Source: Afipia sp. 1NLS2 (GTDB taxonomy: Bacteria > Pseudomonadota > Alphaproteobacteria > Rhizobiales > Xanthobacteraceae). From it: a stretch of DNA of 64,000 nt. Positions 1-7,351 of this stretch are shown here, in pieces. The notes beneath the pieces are model-generated. The model was not told the origin of the DNA and did no database searches. It worked only from the letters and a program-made list of their open reading frames with translations. Each line of letters opens with the position of its first letter. Positions within the stretch are counted from its first letter, which is position 1. Where the stretch lies: positions 248,001-312,000 of the forward strand of contig NZ_ADVZ01000004.1 in assembly GCF_000178995.1 (NCBI RefSeq), in the 5' to 3' direction. Both the position numbers and the translations under genes were made by a program.

Positions 1-1
1 C

Positions 2-1183
2 CTCGAAGTGGTGGAGTTCGCCACCGGCGCGCCGCATCTGTTGAAGGGCGATTACAGCGAGGACGTCGGCACCCGTGTCGACAGCTACGCCATTCGCCAG
101 CCGCTCGGCGTCGTCGCAGGCATCACCCCGTTCAATTTCCCGGTCATGGTGCCGATGTGGATGTTTCCGGTGGCGCTGGTCTGCGGCAACACCTTCGTGC
201 TGAAGCCGTCGGAGCGCGATCCGTCCGCTTCGCTTCTGATGGCCGACTGGCTCAAGGAAGCCGGCGTGCCGGATGGCGTCTTCAATGTCGTGCAGGGCGA
301 CAAGGAGGCGGTGGACGCCTTGCTGAAACACCCGGATGTGTCCGCCATCAGTTTCGTCGGTTCGACGCCAATTGCGCGTTACATCTATCAGACCGCGACA
401 CATGAAGGAAAACGCTGCCAGGCCCTCGGCGGCGCGAAGAACCACATGGTCATCATGCCCGACGCGGATATGGATCAGGCGGTCGACGCGCTGATGGGCG
501 CGGCCTATGGCGCAGCCGGCGAGCGGTGCATGGCGATTTCGGTTGCGGTGCCGGTCGGCAAGAAGACGGCCGATACGCTGATCGAGAAACTGACGCCGCG
601 GGTGAGGGGGTTGAAGATCGGACCCGGCCCGGATCTCGAGGCCGAGATGGGGCCGCTCGTCACCAAGGCGCACCGCGACCGCGTCCACGGTTATATCGAC
701 ACCGGCGTGTCGGAAGGCGCGAAGCTCGTGGTCGACGGACGCGACTTCAAGATGCAGGGCTACGAGAACGGCTACTTCCTCGGCGGCTCGCTGTTCGACA
801 ACGTCACCACCGACATGAAGATCTACAAGGACGAGATTTTCGGGCCGGTGCTGTCCGTGGTGCGCGCGCCGGACTACGACACTGCGGCGAAGATGATCAA
901 CGAGAACGAATACGGCAACGGTACCGCGATCTTTACCCGCGATGGCGATTCAGCACGCGAGTTCGCGCATCGCATTCAGGTCGGCATGGTCGGCATCAAT
1001 GTACCGATCCCAATTCCGATGGCTTATCATTCGTTCGGTGGCTGGAAGGCATCGTTCTTCGGCGATCACGATATGCATGGGCCGGAAGGTGTCCGTTTCT
1101 ACACCAAGCTCAAGACCATCACGAGCCGGTGGCCGGTCGGCGTTGCATCCGGTGCGGAGTTCTCCATTCCAAATATGTCGTAG
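2..1183 (+). CDS. mmsA: Methylmalonate-semialdehyde dehydrogenase (CoA-acylating) family, 3' part
   Basis: The reading frame is open from the left edge, so the N-terminus lies outside the window; about 393 C-terminal residues are present of a family usually near 500. It belongs to the aldehyde dehydrogenase superfamily. The catalytic Cys is in GERCMA, and the segment LGGAKNH replaces the usual ELGGKNP general-base region, which is characteristic of CoA-acylating methylmalonate/malonate-semialdehyde dehydrogenases. The expected reaction is NAD-dependent oxidation and CoA acylation of (methyl)malonate semialdehyde in valine, inositol or beta-alanine breakdown. A strong terminator follows, so it is probably not co-transcribed with the sulfonate operon. 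An acid semialdehyde such as 3-sulfopropanal cannot be excluded as substrate. Confidence 0.88.
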   Translation, partial: LEVVEFATGAPHLLKGDYSEDVGTRVDSYAIRQPLGVVAGITPFNFPVMVPMWMFPVALVCGNTFVLKPSERDPSASLLMADWLKEAGVPDGVFNVVQGDKEAVDALLKHPDVSAISFVGSTPIARYIYQTATHEGKRCQALGGAKNHMVIMPDADMDQAVDALMGAAYGAAGERCMAISVAVPVGKKTADTLIEKLTPRVRGLKIGPGPDLEAEMGPLVTKAHRDRVHGYIDTGVSEGAKLVVDGRDFKMQGYENGYFLGGSLFDNVTTDMKIYKDEIFGPVLSVVRAPDYDTAAKMINENEYGNGTAIFTRDGDSAREFAHRIQVGMVGINVPIPIPMAYHSFGGWKASFFGDHDMHGPEGVRFYTKLKTITSRWPVGVASGAEFSIPNMS

Positions 1184-1240
1184 CCATCGGACATCTCGTT
1201 CGTTCCGGTTTTTGACATTACGAAAATTCCAGAAATCAAA

Positions 1241-1268
1241 AACAGCCGGTTTTACCGGCTGTTTTTTT
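1241..1268 (+). terminator. Rho-independent terminator after mmsA
   Basis: AACAGCCGGT and ACCGGCTGTT form a 10-bp stem around a TTT loop, followed by a run of T. It lies 58 bases after the mmsA stop and separates mmsA from the downstream operon. Confidence 0.9.
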
Positions 1269-1350
1269 ATGTCGGTGCGCAAAGTCTGGCATGCCAGATG
1301 CGGCATGTTCTGCATGACGGGACAGGAACTGAAGAAATTGAAGGCTTAAG

Positions 1351-1362
1351 TCTTATATCAGA
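1351..1362 (+). promoter_or_regulatory. Putative GntR operator, site 1
   Basis: TCTTATATCAGA is one base away from the perfect palindrome TCTTATATAAGA. The wider block AAGTCTTATATCAGACA matches the reverse strand upstream of suyA at 14 of 17 positions. The likely ligand-responsive regulator is the GntR/UTRA protein encoded at 12871-13617; HutC-type regulators are known to bind short AT-centred palindromes. The assignment is inference. Confidence 0.55.
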
Positions 1363-1401
1363 CATATGACATCTTTACAGAACGGCCGGACGATGGCACG
1401 C

Positions 1402-1540
1402 TAGTCAGAACAAGAGGGCGGATAGCCCCGGTTGAGCGGGAGAGGCGCAACGGCATGAGACGGCACGTAGCCTGCAAAATGGTCCGACGAAATCGCGAAG
1501 CCTTACGGCTTGGCGACGCCGGGCCATTTGTTTTCAGGGG
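1402..1540 (+). promoter_or_regulatory. Structured 5' leader of the sulfonate importer operon, possible attenuator or riboswitch
   Basis: AAATGG (1477-1482) pairs with CCATTT (1524-1529) and is extended by TCCG/CGGG. Inside it TCGC (1493-1496) pairs with GCGA (1513-1516), and AAGCC (1498-1502) with GGCTT (1507-1511). The hairpin is followed by TTTGTTTTC, giving a terminator-like end about 120 bases before the ATPase start. The upstream part (GGGC 1416-1419 with GCCC 1425-1428, then a G-rich purine segment) could form a competing structure. I could not match it to a riboswitch class from memory. Confidence 0.4.
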
Positions 1541-1658
1541 CAGCCTCTCATGGAGAGAAACATTGCCTCCTGCACTCCATCATTGGAGAGACCATCTCTT
1601 TCAATTTCGACAGGGCAAGGGCACGTAGATGCTCGCGCGCGTTGGCCGGGAGGAACGA

Positions 1659-2426
1659 TTGAACACTGCACCGCTTTTGGAGGTGAAAGGCGTCACGCTC
1701 CAGTACAAGACGCCTAATCATCTCGTAACCGCGACTTATCGCATCGACTTTGACGTCTTTCAGGGCGACCGTTTCATTTTGCTTGGGCCCTCCGGCTGCG
1801 GCAAATCGACCCTTTTGAAGGCTGTCGGCGGCTACATGCCTCCGACCGAAGGCGAGATGAAGCTGAAGGGCAAGCTGATCCGTCATCCCGGTCCAGACCG
1901 GATGATGGTGTTTCAGGAGTTCGACCAGCTGCTCCCTTGGAAGACGGTGAAGGAAAACGTCGTGTTTCCTTTGCTGTGCACCAACAAGCTCGGTGCGCGC
2001 GAAGCCGAAGACAAGGCGATGCACTACATTCGCAAGGTCAATCTGGAAAAGTTCGCTGAAAGCTATCCGCACATGCTCTCGGGCGGCATGAAGCAGCGTG
2101 TCGCAATCGCGCGCGGCATGGCGATGGAGCCGGACATCCTGTTGATGGACGAGCCGTTCGCCGCACTCGACGCGCTGACGCGCCGCAAGATGCAGGACGA
2201 ACTGCTGATGCTGTGGGACGAGACGCGCTTCACGGTGCTGTTCGTTACGCATTCGATTCCCGAAGCGATCAAGATCGGCAACCGCATCCTGTTGCTGTCG
2301 CCGCATCCGGGTCAGGTGAAGGCCGAGCTGAACGGCGGCGTGCACGGCGAGGAAGCCGCCGAACTGGAGCATCGCATCCAGACTATGCTGTTTGCTGACA
2401 CCATCGAGGAGGCGGAAAATGTCTGA
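1659..2426 (+). CDS. ABC importer ATP-binding protein, sulfonate/taurine type
   Basis: A 255-residue ATPase with Walker A GPSGCGKST, signature LSGGMKQR and Walker B ILLMDEPF, close to SsuB/TauB/NrtD-type subunits. I chose the TTG at 1659 because GGGAGG lies five bases upstream; an in-frame ATG at 1629 lacks a good ribosome-binding site. It is the first gene of an operon with a permease and an NMT1/SsuA-like binding protein. Energising uptake of a small organosulfonate fits the suyAB-slcC-comC genes downstream; the substrate is inferred from context. Confidence 0.9.
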   Translation: MNTAPLLEVKGVTLQYKTPNHLVTATYRIDFDVFQGDRFILLGPSGCGKSTLLKAVGGYMPPTEGEMKLKGKLIRHPGPDRMMVFQEFDQLLPWKTVKENVVFPLLCTNKLGAREAEDKAMHYIRKVNLEKFAESYPHMLSGGMKQRVAIARGMAMEPDILLMDEPFAALDALTRRKMQDELLMLWDETRFTVLFVTHSIPEAIKIGNRILLLSPHPGQVKAELNGGVHGEEAAELEHRIQTMLFADTIEEAENV

Positions 2427-3315
2427 CGTGACCTTGTCCGCGCAGAAGATCGTGGCGCCTCACCGCGCCGAATTCGTGCGGGATGCATCTGAAACATCGC
2501 AGGTACCGCTGGTGGTGGAGAAGCCGTTGCCGTTGATCGGCCGGCTCTACAACCAGACCTGGCTGCGCAAGATCATTATCCTCGCGTTTCTTGCACTGGC
2601 GTGGGAGATCTATGGCCGCTACCTGAACAACAATCTGTTGTTCCCGACCTTCAGCGAAACCATGAGCGCGTTCTTCACCAACATCGGGAACGGCGTTCTG
2701 CCGGCGCGTGCATGGTCGTCCATCAAGGTGCTGTTGATGGGTTACGCGGCCGGTGTCACGCTGGCGGCTGTTCTGACGGCGCTGGCGATCACCACTCGGA
2801 TCGGCACGGATTTCCTCGAAACCCTGACGTCGATGTTCAACCCGCTGCCCGCCATCGCGCTGTTGCCGTTGGCGCTGATCTGGTTCGGCCTTGGCAACGG
2901 CTCGCTGGTGTTCGTGCTGGTGCACTCGGTGACGTGGGCGATCGCGCTGAACACGCACTCCGGCTTCCTGTCGGTGAGCCGTACGCTCAAGATGGTCGGG
3001 CGTAATTATGGTCTCGGCGGATTCCGTTACATCAGCAAGATCCTGATCCCGGCGGCGTTCCCGAGCATCCTCACCGGCCTGAAGATCGGCTGGGCGTTCG
3101 CCTGGCGCACTTTGATCGCGGCTGAACTCGTGTTCGGTGTGTCGTCCGGCTCGGGCGGTTTGGGCTGGTTTATTTTCGAAAACAAGAACAGTCTCGATAT
3201 CCCGACGGTGTTCGCCGGTCTGTTGACCGTCATCATCATCGGTCTTGTGGTTGAGAACGTGATCTTCCGGGCGATCGAGGCCAACACCATCGATCGTTGG
3301 GGCATGCAGTCTTAA
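2419..3315 (+). CDS. ABC importer permease, sulfonate/taurine type
   Basis: A 298-residue protein with about six hydrophobic segments and the binding-protein-dependent permease domain (EAA-like loop around GLKIGWAFAWRTLIAAEL). The N-terminal 60 residues are a hydrophilic cytoplasmic extension. The ATG at 2419 overlaps the end of the ATPase gene by eight bases and has GAGGAGG upstream. It pairs with the preceding ATPase and the following periplasmic binding protein. Confidence 0.9.
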   Translation: MSDVTLSAQKIVAPHRAEFVRDASETSQVPLVVEKPLPLIGRLYNQTWLRKIIILAFLALAWEIYGRYLNNNLLFPTFSETMSAFFTNIGNGVLPARAWSSIKVLLMGYAAGVTLAAVLTALAITTRIGTDFLETLTSMFNPLPAIALLPLALIWFGLGNGSLVFVLVHSVTWAIALNTHSGFLSVSRTLKMVGRNYGLGGFRYISKILIPAAFPSILTGLKIGWAFAWRTLIAAELVFGVSSGSGGLGWFIFENKNSLDIPTVFAGLLTVIIIGLVVENVIFRAIEANTIDRWGMQS

Positions 3316-3382
3316 ATCTAAAAAGGGCATTTGCCGGAACAACAATAATAAATATCCGGCTTTTTGTGAGGAGAAGGACAGG

Positions 3383-4405
3383 ATGTTGAAATCAGTTGTA
3401 AAGACGATGGCGGCGATCGGTCTGGTCGCAGGACTTACGAGTGCAGGATTTGCCAGCGGCGCTCATGCCGAAGTGAACACCGTTCGCATCGCCAAGCAGT
3501 ACGGCGTTTCGTATCTGCCACTGACGATGATGGAGGAGCAGCACCTCCTCGAGAAACACGCCAAGGCCGAAGGCCTCGGCGATCTTAAGGTCGAGTGGCT
3601 GCGCTTCAGCTCGGGCAGCGGCATGAATGAAGCGCTGTTGTCCGGCAATCTTGACTTTGCCGGCGGCGGTGTCGGCCCGATGCTGACGATCTGGGGCAAG
3701 ACCCAGAACAACTACAAGGTGAAGGGTGTCGCGGCGATCAATTCGATGCCGCTCTATCTCGTCACCACCAATCCCAACGTGAAGACGATCAAGGACTTCA
3801 CCGAGAAGGACAAGATCGGTCTTCCGGCCGTGAAGGTCTCGATCCAGGCGATCACGCTGCAGATGGCGGCAGAGAAGGCATTCGGAGTGGGTCAGAGCCA
3901 CAAGCTTGATGCGCTCACGGTGTCGATGAGCCATCCCGATGCGATGACGGCGATGCTCGGCGGTCATTCCGAGGTCGATGCTCATTTCGGTTCGCCGCCA
4001 TACCAGAATCTGGAGCTGAAGGACCCGAAGGCGCATCTCGTCCTCAACAGCTACGACGTGCTGGGCGGCCCGCACACCTTCAACTCGGTTTGGGCGACCA
4101 CCAAGTTCGCTGAGTCCAATCCGAAGGTCATGAAGGCTTTCCTCGGTGCGCTTGATGAGGCGATGGCCAACATCAAGGCCGATCCCGCGAAGGCGGCAGC
4201 CATCTGGGTGAAGGCCGAGAACTCGAAGATTTCCGTCGCCGATGCTGAAAAGATCATCCGCGATCCGGTGAACGAATGGACCACCACCCCCAAGAAGGTG
4301 CTGTCCTATCTCGACTACATGAATCGTGCTGGTCTCATCACTGCCAAGACCAAGGACTGGAAAGACATCTACTTCCCGGGCATCCACAGCGCCAACGGCA
4401 GCTAA
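3383..4405 (+). CDS. ABC importer periplasmic substrate-binding protein (SsuA/NMT1-like)
   Basis: A 340-residue protein with a clear Sec signal peptide ending near AHA-EV (about residue 29) and a bilobed NMT1/SsuA-type binding fold. GAGGAGAAGGA precedes the ATG. Members bind nitrate, taurine, alkanesulfonates, aromatic acids or pyrimidines. With suyAB in the same putative regulon, an organosulfonate such as sulfolactate or 3-sulfopropanoate is the most economical ligand, but the sequence alone does not prove it. Confidence 0.88.
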   Translation: MLKSVVKTMAAIGLVAGLTSAGFASGAHAEVNTVRIAKQYGVSYLPLTMMEEQHLLEKHAKAEGLGDLKVEWLRFSSGSGMNEALLSGNLDFAGGGVGPMLTIWGKTQNNYKVKGVAAINSMPLYLVTTNPNVKTIKDFTEKDKIGLPAVKVSIQAITLQMAAEKAFGVGQSHKLDALTVSMSHPDAMTAMLGGHSEVDAHFGSPPYQNLELKDPKAHLVLNSYDVLGGPHTFNSVWATTKFAESNPKVMKAFLGALDEAMANIKADPAKAAAIWVKAENSKISVADAEKIIRDPVNEWTTTPKKVLSYLDYMNRAGLITAKTKDWKDIYFPGIHSANGS

Positions 4406-4432
4406 AACCAACGGAGGCTCTTGACCCTAGTC

Positions 4433-5179
4433 ATGAGTGTTCAAGTAAAAAGCAACGACGACACCTCGCCGGCCCCTGTACTGATCGTGCAGGTCTGGCG
4501 GGGTGATAAAGATGGCGCCTTTCAGACCTTCGAAGTCCCGGCGCGTGCCAATCAAACCGTGCTGGATGTCGTCACCGAGATCCAGCGCACGCAGGACGAA
4601 ACGCTGTCCTATCGTTTCGCCTGCCGCGTCGGAATGTGCGGTTCCTGCGCCATGGTCGTGAATGAGCGGCCGCGCTGGACCTGCCGGACCCGCGTCGACG
4701 AGCTTGAAGGCGGCCCGCTGAAGCTGGAGCCGCTGCGCAACCTGCCTGTCGTCAAGGATCTGACGGTGGACATGGAGCCCTTCTTCAACAAATGGCGCGA
4801 CGCGCACGGCTATTTCGAGCCGGGCGAGAACCCGCCTGCGGACTTCGCCGTCGTCGAGCCGTCTTCGCCGGAACGGCAGGCCGTCGATGAAGGCATCGAA
4901 TGCATCAATTGCGGCGTGTGCTACTCGGCCTGCGACGTGGTGTCGTGGAACGAGGACTATCTCGGGCCGGCGGCGCTGAATCGGGCATGGACGCTCGTCA
5001 ACGACGTTCGTGATCGCGGACAGGACGCGCGCCTCACTGCCGTGACCGGCGATGCCGGTTGCCATTCCTGCCACAGCCACATGAGCTGCACTGAATTCTG
5101 CCCCAAGCATCTGTCTCCAACGTTCTCAATCGCCGGTTTGAAGCGGGCGACCTCGAACAAACTCTGGAGGCGGCGATGA
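4433..5179 (+). CDS. Succinate dehydrogenase/fumarate reductase-like iron-sulfur subunit
   Basis: A 248-residue SdhB/FrdB-like protein. The plant-type [2Fe-2S] ligands are in CRVGMCGSC plus a later Cys (WTC). CINCGVCYSAC supplies the [4Fe-4S] cluster, and CHSCHSHMSC with TEFCPKHLSP the [3Fe-4S] region. It carries electrons from the flavoprotein (7352-9079) to the membrane subunits. The start is ambiguous: ATG 4433 is 15 bases after GGAGG, TTG 4421 only three. It overlaps the next gene by four bases. Housekeeping sdhB usually sits with sdhCDA; here the genes are enclosed by sulfonate genes, suggesting a specialised paralogue. Confidence 0.87.
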   Translation: MSVQVKSNDDTSPAPVLIVQVWRGDKDGAFQTFEVPARANQTVLDVVTEIQRTQDETLSYRFACRVGMCGSCAMVVNERPRWTCRTRVDELEGGPLKLEPLRNLPVVKDLTVDMEPFFNKWRDAHGYFEPGENPPADFAVVEPSSPERQAVDEGIECINCGVCYSACDVVSWNEDYLGPAALNRAWTLVNDVRDRGQDARLTAVTGDAGCHSCHSHMSCTEFCPKHLSPTFSIAGLKRATSNKLWRRR

Positions 5180-5505
5180 ACCCGGTTCTCTATCTCGCCC
5201 AGCGTGGCACGGCGTTCATTCTCGCCTTCGCGGTGACGGTTCACCTCATCACCATCATCTATGCCGTGCGCGGCGGACTGACGGCGGGCGATATTCTGGC
5301 GCGCACCCATGGCAACCGCGCGTTTCTCGCGTTCTACCTGACATTCGTGGCGGCGGCGGCGATCCATGCGCCAATCGGCCTGCGCTCGGTGCTGCGCGAA
5401 TGGCTGCACTGGCGGGGCCGCTCGCTTGACGTGGTGCTGGCACTATTTTCGGTTTCGCTCGTTATCCTTGGAGTGAGGGCCGCGTTTGCGGTGTATGGCG
5501 CATGA
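5176..5505 (+). CDS. Succinate dehydrogenase-like membrane subunit
   Basis: A 109-residue protein with three predicted membrane helices (about residues 10-30, 48-70 and 83-104). His residues in VTVHLI and AAIHAPIG are placed where haem b ligands sit in SdhC/SdhD-type anchors. ATGA overlaps join it to the iron-sulfur gene and to the next membrane subunit. The role is anchoring of the SDH-like complex and quinone reduction; sequence similarity to classical SdhD is weak. Confidence 0.75.
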   Translation: MNPVLYLAQRGTAFILAFAVTVHLITIIYAVRGGLTAGDILARTHGNRAFLAFYLTFVAAAAIHAPIGLRSVLREWLHWRGRSLDVVLALFSVSLVILGVRAAFAVYGA

Positions 5506-5849
5506 GCGTGATACGGGGCTCACATCTGAAGCCGGGTTTCATCGCGGCGATGCTGCATCGCCTGTCCGGCGTGGCGCTGGCAATCTTTTTGCCGATGCAC
5601 TTTCTCGCGCTCGGCACCGCGCTCAATGGCGCAGGCGCGCTGGACAGTTTTCTCGCATTGACCCACTCGCGGATCGCCTTGATCGCGGAGTGGGGCCTTG
5701 TTTCCGCGCTCGCGGTGCACATGGCGCTTGGCCTGCGGGTGCTCGCGATCGAATGGTTTGCGATGCGCGACCGAAGCGCGGTGCTGGTTTCAAGTTGTGT
5801 CGCCGCCTCATTAGCGGTTGGTGTGTTGTTTCTGTTGAACGGGATGTAG
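5502..5849 (+). CDS. Succinate dehydrogenase-like cytochrome b subunit (SdhC type)
   Basis: A 115-residue, three-helix membrane protein with the SdhC-family motif HRLSG near the N-terminus and candidate haem ligands in LPMHF and AVHMALG. It overlaps the preceding membrane subunit by four bases and lies five bases before the hydratase alpha gene. With the preceding anchor it should form the quinone-reducing membrane part of the complex. Confidence 0.8.
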   Translation: MSVIRGSHLKPGFIAAMLHRLSGVALAIFLPMHFLALGTALNGAGALDSFLALTHSRIALIAEWGLVSALAVHMALGLRVLAIEWFAMRDRSAVLVSSCVAASLAVGVLFLLNGM

Positions 5850-5853
5850 AGCC

Positions 5854-6729
5854 ATGCAGATTGATATGAAAGAAGTCGAAGAAGTCTGCAAAACGCTCTA
5901 TGTGCAGGCTCTCAAGATGCTGCCGGACGACATCAAGGCCGGTTTCAAGACGCTGGTGCGCAATGAGACCAGCACCATCGGCAAAACAGTGCTCGACACC
6001 ATGGTGGAGAATATTGCGGTCGCCGAGCGTACCAACAACATCTTGTGCCAGGACACCGGCATTCCGATCTACAACGTGACGATCGGCCGGGACGTGCAGT
6101 TCGATGGGGCAGAGCTGAAGGCGGCGATCCGCCGGGGCTGTGAACGCGCCACCACGGAATGCTCGCTGCGGTCCTCCGTGGTGCATCCGATCACCCGCAA
6201 GAACAACCAGACATCGAGCGGCATCCGTGTGCCGATCATCCATGTCGATTTCGACGAGCGGCCGGAGACGGCCTCGATCGAGATGATTCCGAAGGGATCG
6301 GGTTCGGAGAACGGTTCGTTCCTGAAAATGCTGCTGCCGTCCGACGGCATCAAGGCGGTGAAGGCGTTCGTGATCGATCGTGTCATCGAACTAGGTGGCC
6401 GTGTCTGCCCGCCGACCATTGTCGGTGTCGGCATGGGCGGCACCTCTGACCTCTGCATGCATCTGGCCAAAATCGCGGCGACACGCCCGCTCGGCTCAAA
6501 ATGCAGCGACGAGGAGGGCGCCAAGATCGAGGCCGAACTCTCGAAAGCGGTGAATGAACTTGGCATCGGTCCGCAGGGGCTGGGCGGGCGTTCGACCAGC
6601 TTCGCCGTGCATGTGGAGGTCGCCGCCACCCACATCACGCAAAATCCGGTTGCGGTGAACATCCAGTGCCATTCGGCGCGGCGCGCGCGGGCGACGATCA
6701 CGCCCGGCGGCATCGCGTTCTCGGCGTGA
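5854..6729 (+). CDS. Class I fumarase/tartrate dehydratase-like hydratase, alpha subunit
   Basis: A 291-residue protein homologous to the N-terminal half of iron-sulfur (class I) fumarases and to TtdA. The three expected [4Fe-4S] cysteines are visible in CQDTG, GGTSDLCMHL and NIQCHSARRA, and the conserved GSGSENGS segment is present. It should hydrate or dehydrate a trans-unsaturated acid together with the beta subunit that follows. Placement between SDH-like membrane and flavoprotein genes suggests it uses the product of that complex. Fumarate is the default substrate; 3-sulfoacrylate is proposed here. Confidence 0.85.
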   Translation: MQIDMKEVEEVCKTLYVQALKMLPDDIKAGFKTLVRNETSTIGKTVLDTMVENIAVAERTNNILCQDTGIPIYNVTIGRDVQFDGAELKAAIRRGCERATTECSLRSSVVHPITRKNNQTSSGIRVPIIHVDFDERPETASIEMIPKGSGSENGSFLKMLLPSDGIKAVKAFVIDRVIELGGRVCPPTIVGVGMGGTSDLCMHLAKIAATRPLGSKCSDEEGAKIEAELSKAVNELGIGPQGLGGRSTSFAVHVEVAATHITQNPVAVNIQCHSARRARATITPGGIAFSA

Positions 6730-6739
6730 GGGCAGGACC

Positions 6740-7348
6740 ATGGCACATCATATTCTTGAAATGCCGATCACCGAGGAAAAGGCCCGCAGCCTGAAGATCG
6801 GCGACACCGTGACCCTCGAGCAGACGCTGTTCGGCATCCGCGACGCGACGCTGATCCACATGTTCGACAAAGGCCGCAAGGTCAAATTCGATCTTCACGG
6901 TCACGCGGTTATCCACACCGCGCCGAACGTGCATCGTGTGCCGGTCTCGAACGAGGCTCCGGTCGGCTACAAGCCGTTCTGCATCGGCACCACCACGTCG
7001 ATGCGCATGGAGCGTTTCACCCACGACCTGATGGACCGCGAAGGCGTGCGCATCATCGTCGGCAAGGGCGGCATGGGGCCGGACACGCTCGCGGCCTTTG
7101 CCGAGTTCGGCGGCGCCTATCTTGCCATCGTCGGTGGTGCCGCGGCGCTGGAGACGACATGGATTGAGCAGATCGTCGATATCGACATGGATGATTTGCA
7201 TCCCGAGAGCCTCTGGAAATTCCAGATCAGGAATTTCGGCCCGTTGCTGGTCGGCATGGATTCGCATGGCGGCTCGCTCTACGCCGATTTGCAGAAGGAT
7301 GTGGCCAGTCGCCGCGATGCGGTTCTCAAAAGCATCGGAGCGGTGTGA
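6740..7348 (+). CDS. Class I fumarase/tartrate dehydratase-like hydratase, beta subunit
   Basis: A 202-residue protein homologous to the C-terminal half of class I fumarases and to TtdB. The GKGGMG segment and the TTTSMRM loop identify the family. The usual IYYxGP and GPTT(S/A)xRM elements read VIHTAPN and IGTTTSMRM, so the substrate loop departs from the family pattern as I remember it. It is translated 11 bases after the alpha subunit and four bases before the flavoprotein. The departures are compatible with a non-fumarate substrate but need an alignment. Confidence 0.82.
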   Translation: MAHHILEMPITEEKARSLKIGDTVTLEQTLFGIRDATLIHMFDKGRKVKFDLHGHAVIHTAPNVHRVPVSNEAPVGYKPFCIGTTTSMRMERFTHDLMDREGVRIIVGKGGMGPDTLAAFAEFGGAYLAIVGGAAALETTWIEQIVDIDMDDLHPESLWKFQIRNFGPLLVGMDSHGGSLYADLQKDVASRRDAVLKSIGAV

Positions 7349-7351
7349 ACC

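Larger units (their letters stand above)
1184..1658. other. 475-base intergenic region: terminator, operator and structured leader
   Basis: No gene is seen. It holds the mmsA terminator, a weak TTGAAG (-35-like) at 1338-1343, the palindromic operator at 1351-1362, and a long leader before the importer operon with a large hairpin at 1477-1529 and small ones at 1545-1557 and 1575-1588. Confidence 0.7.

Noticed and set aside
1402-1540. Known riboswitch (glycine, TPP, guanidine or NMT1/xanthine) before the importer
   Set aside because: Isolated words such as GGGAGAG resemble the glycine aptamer, but the remaining conserved blocks of each class are missing.
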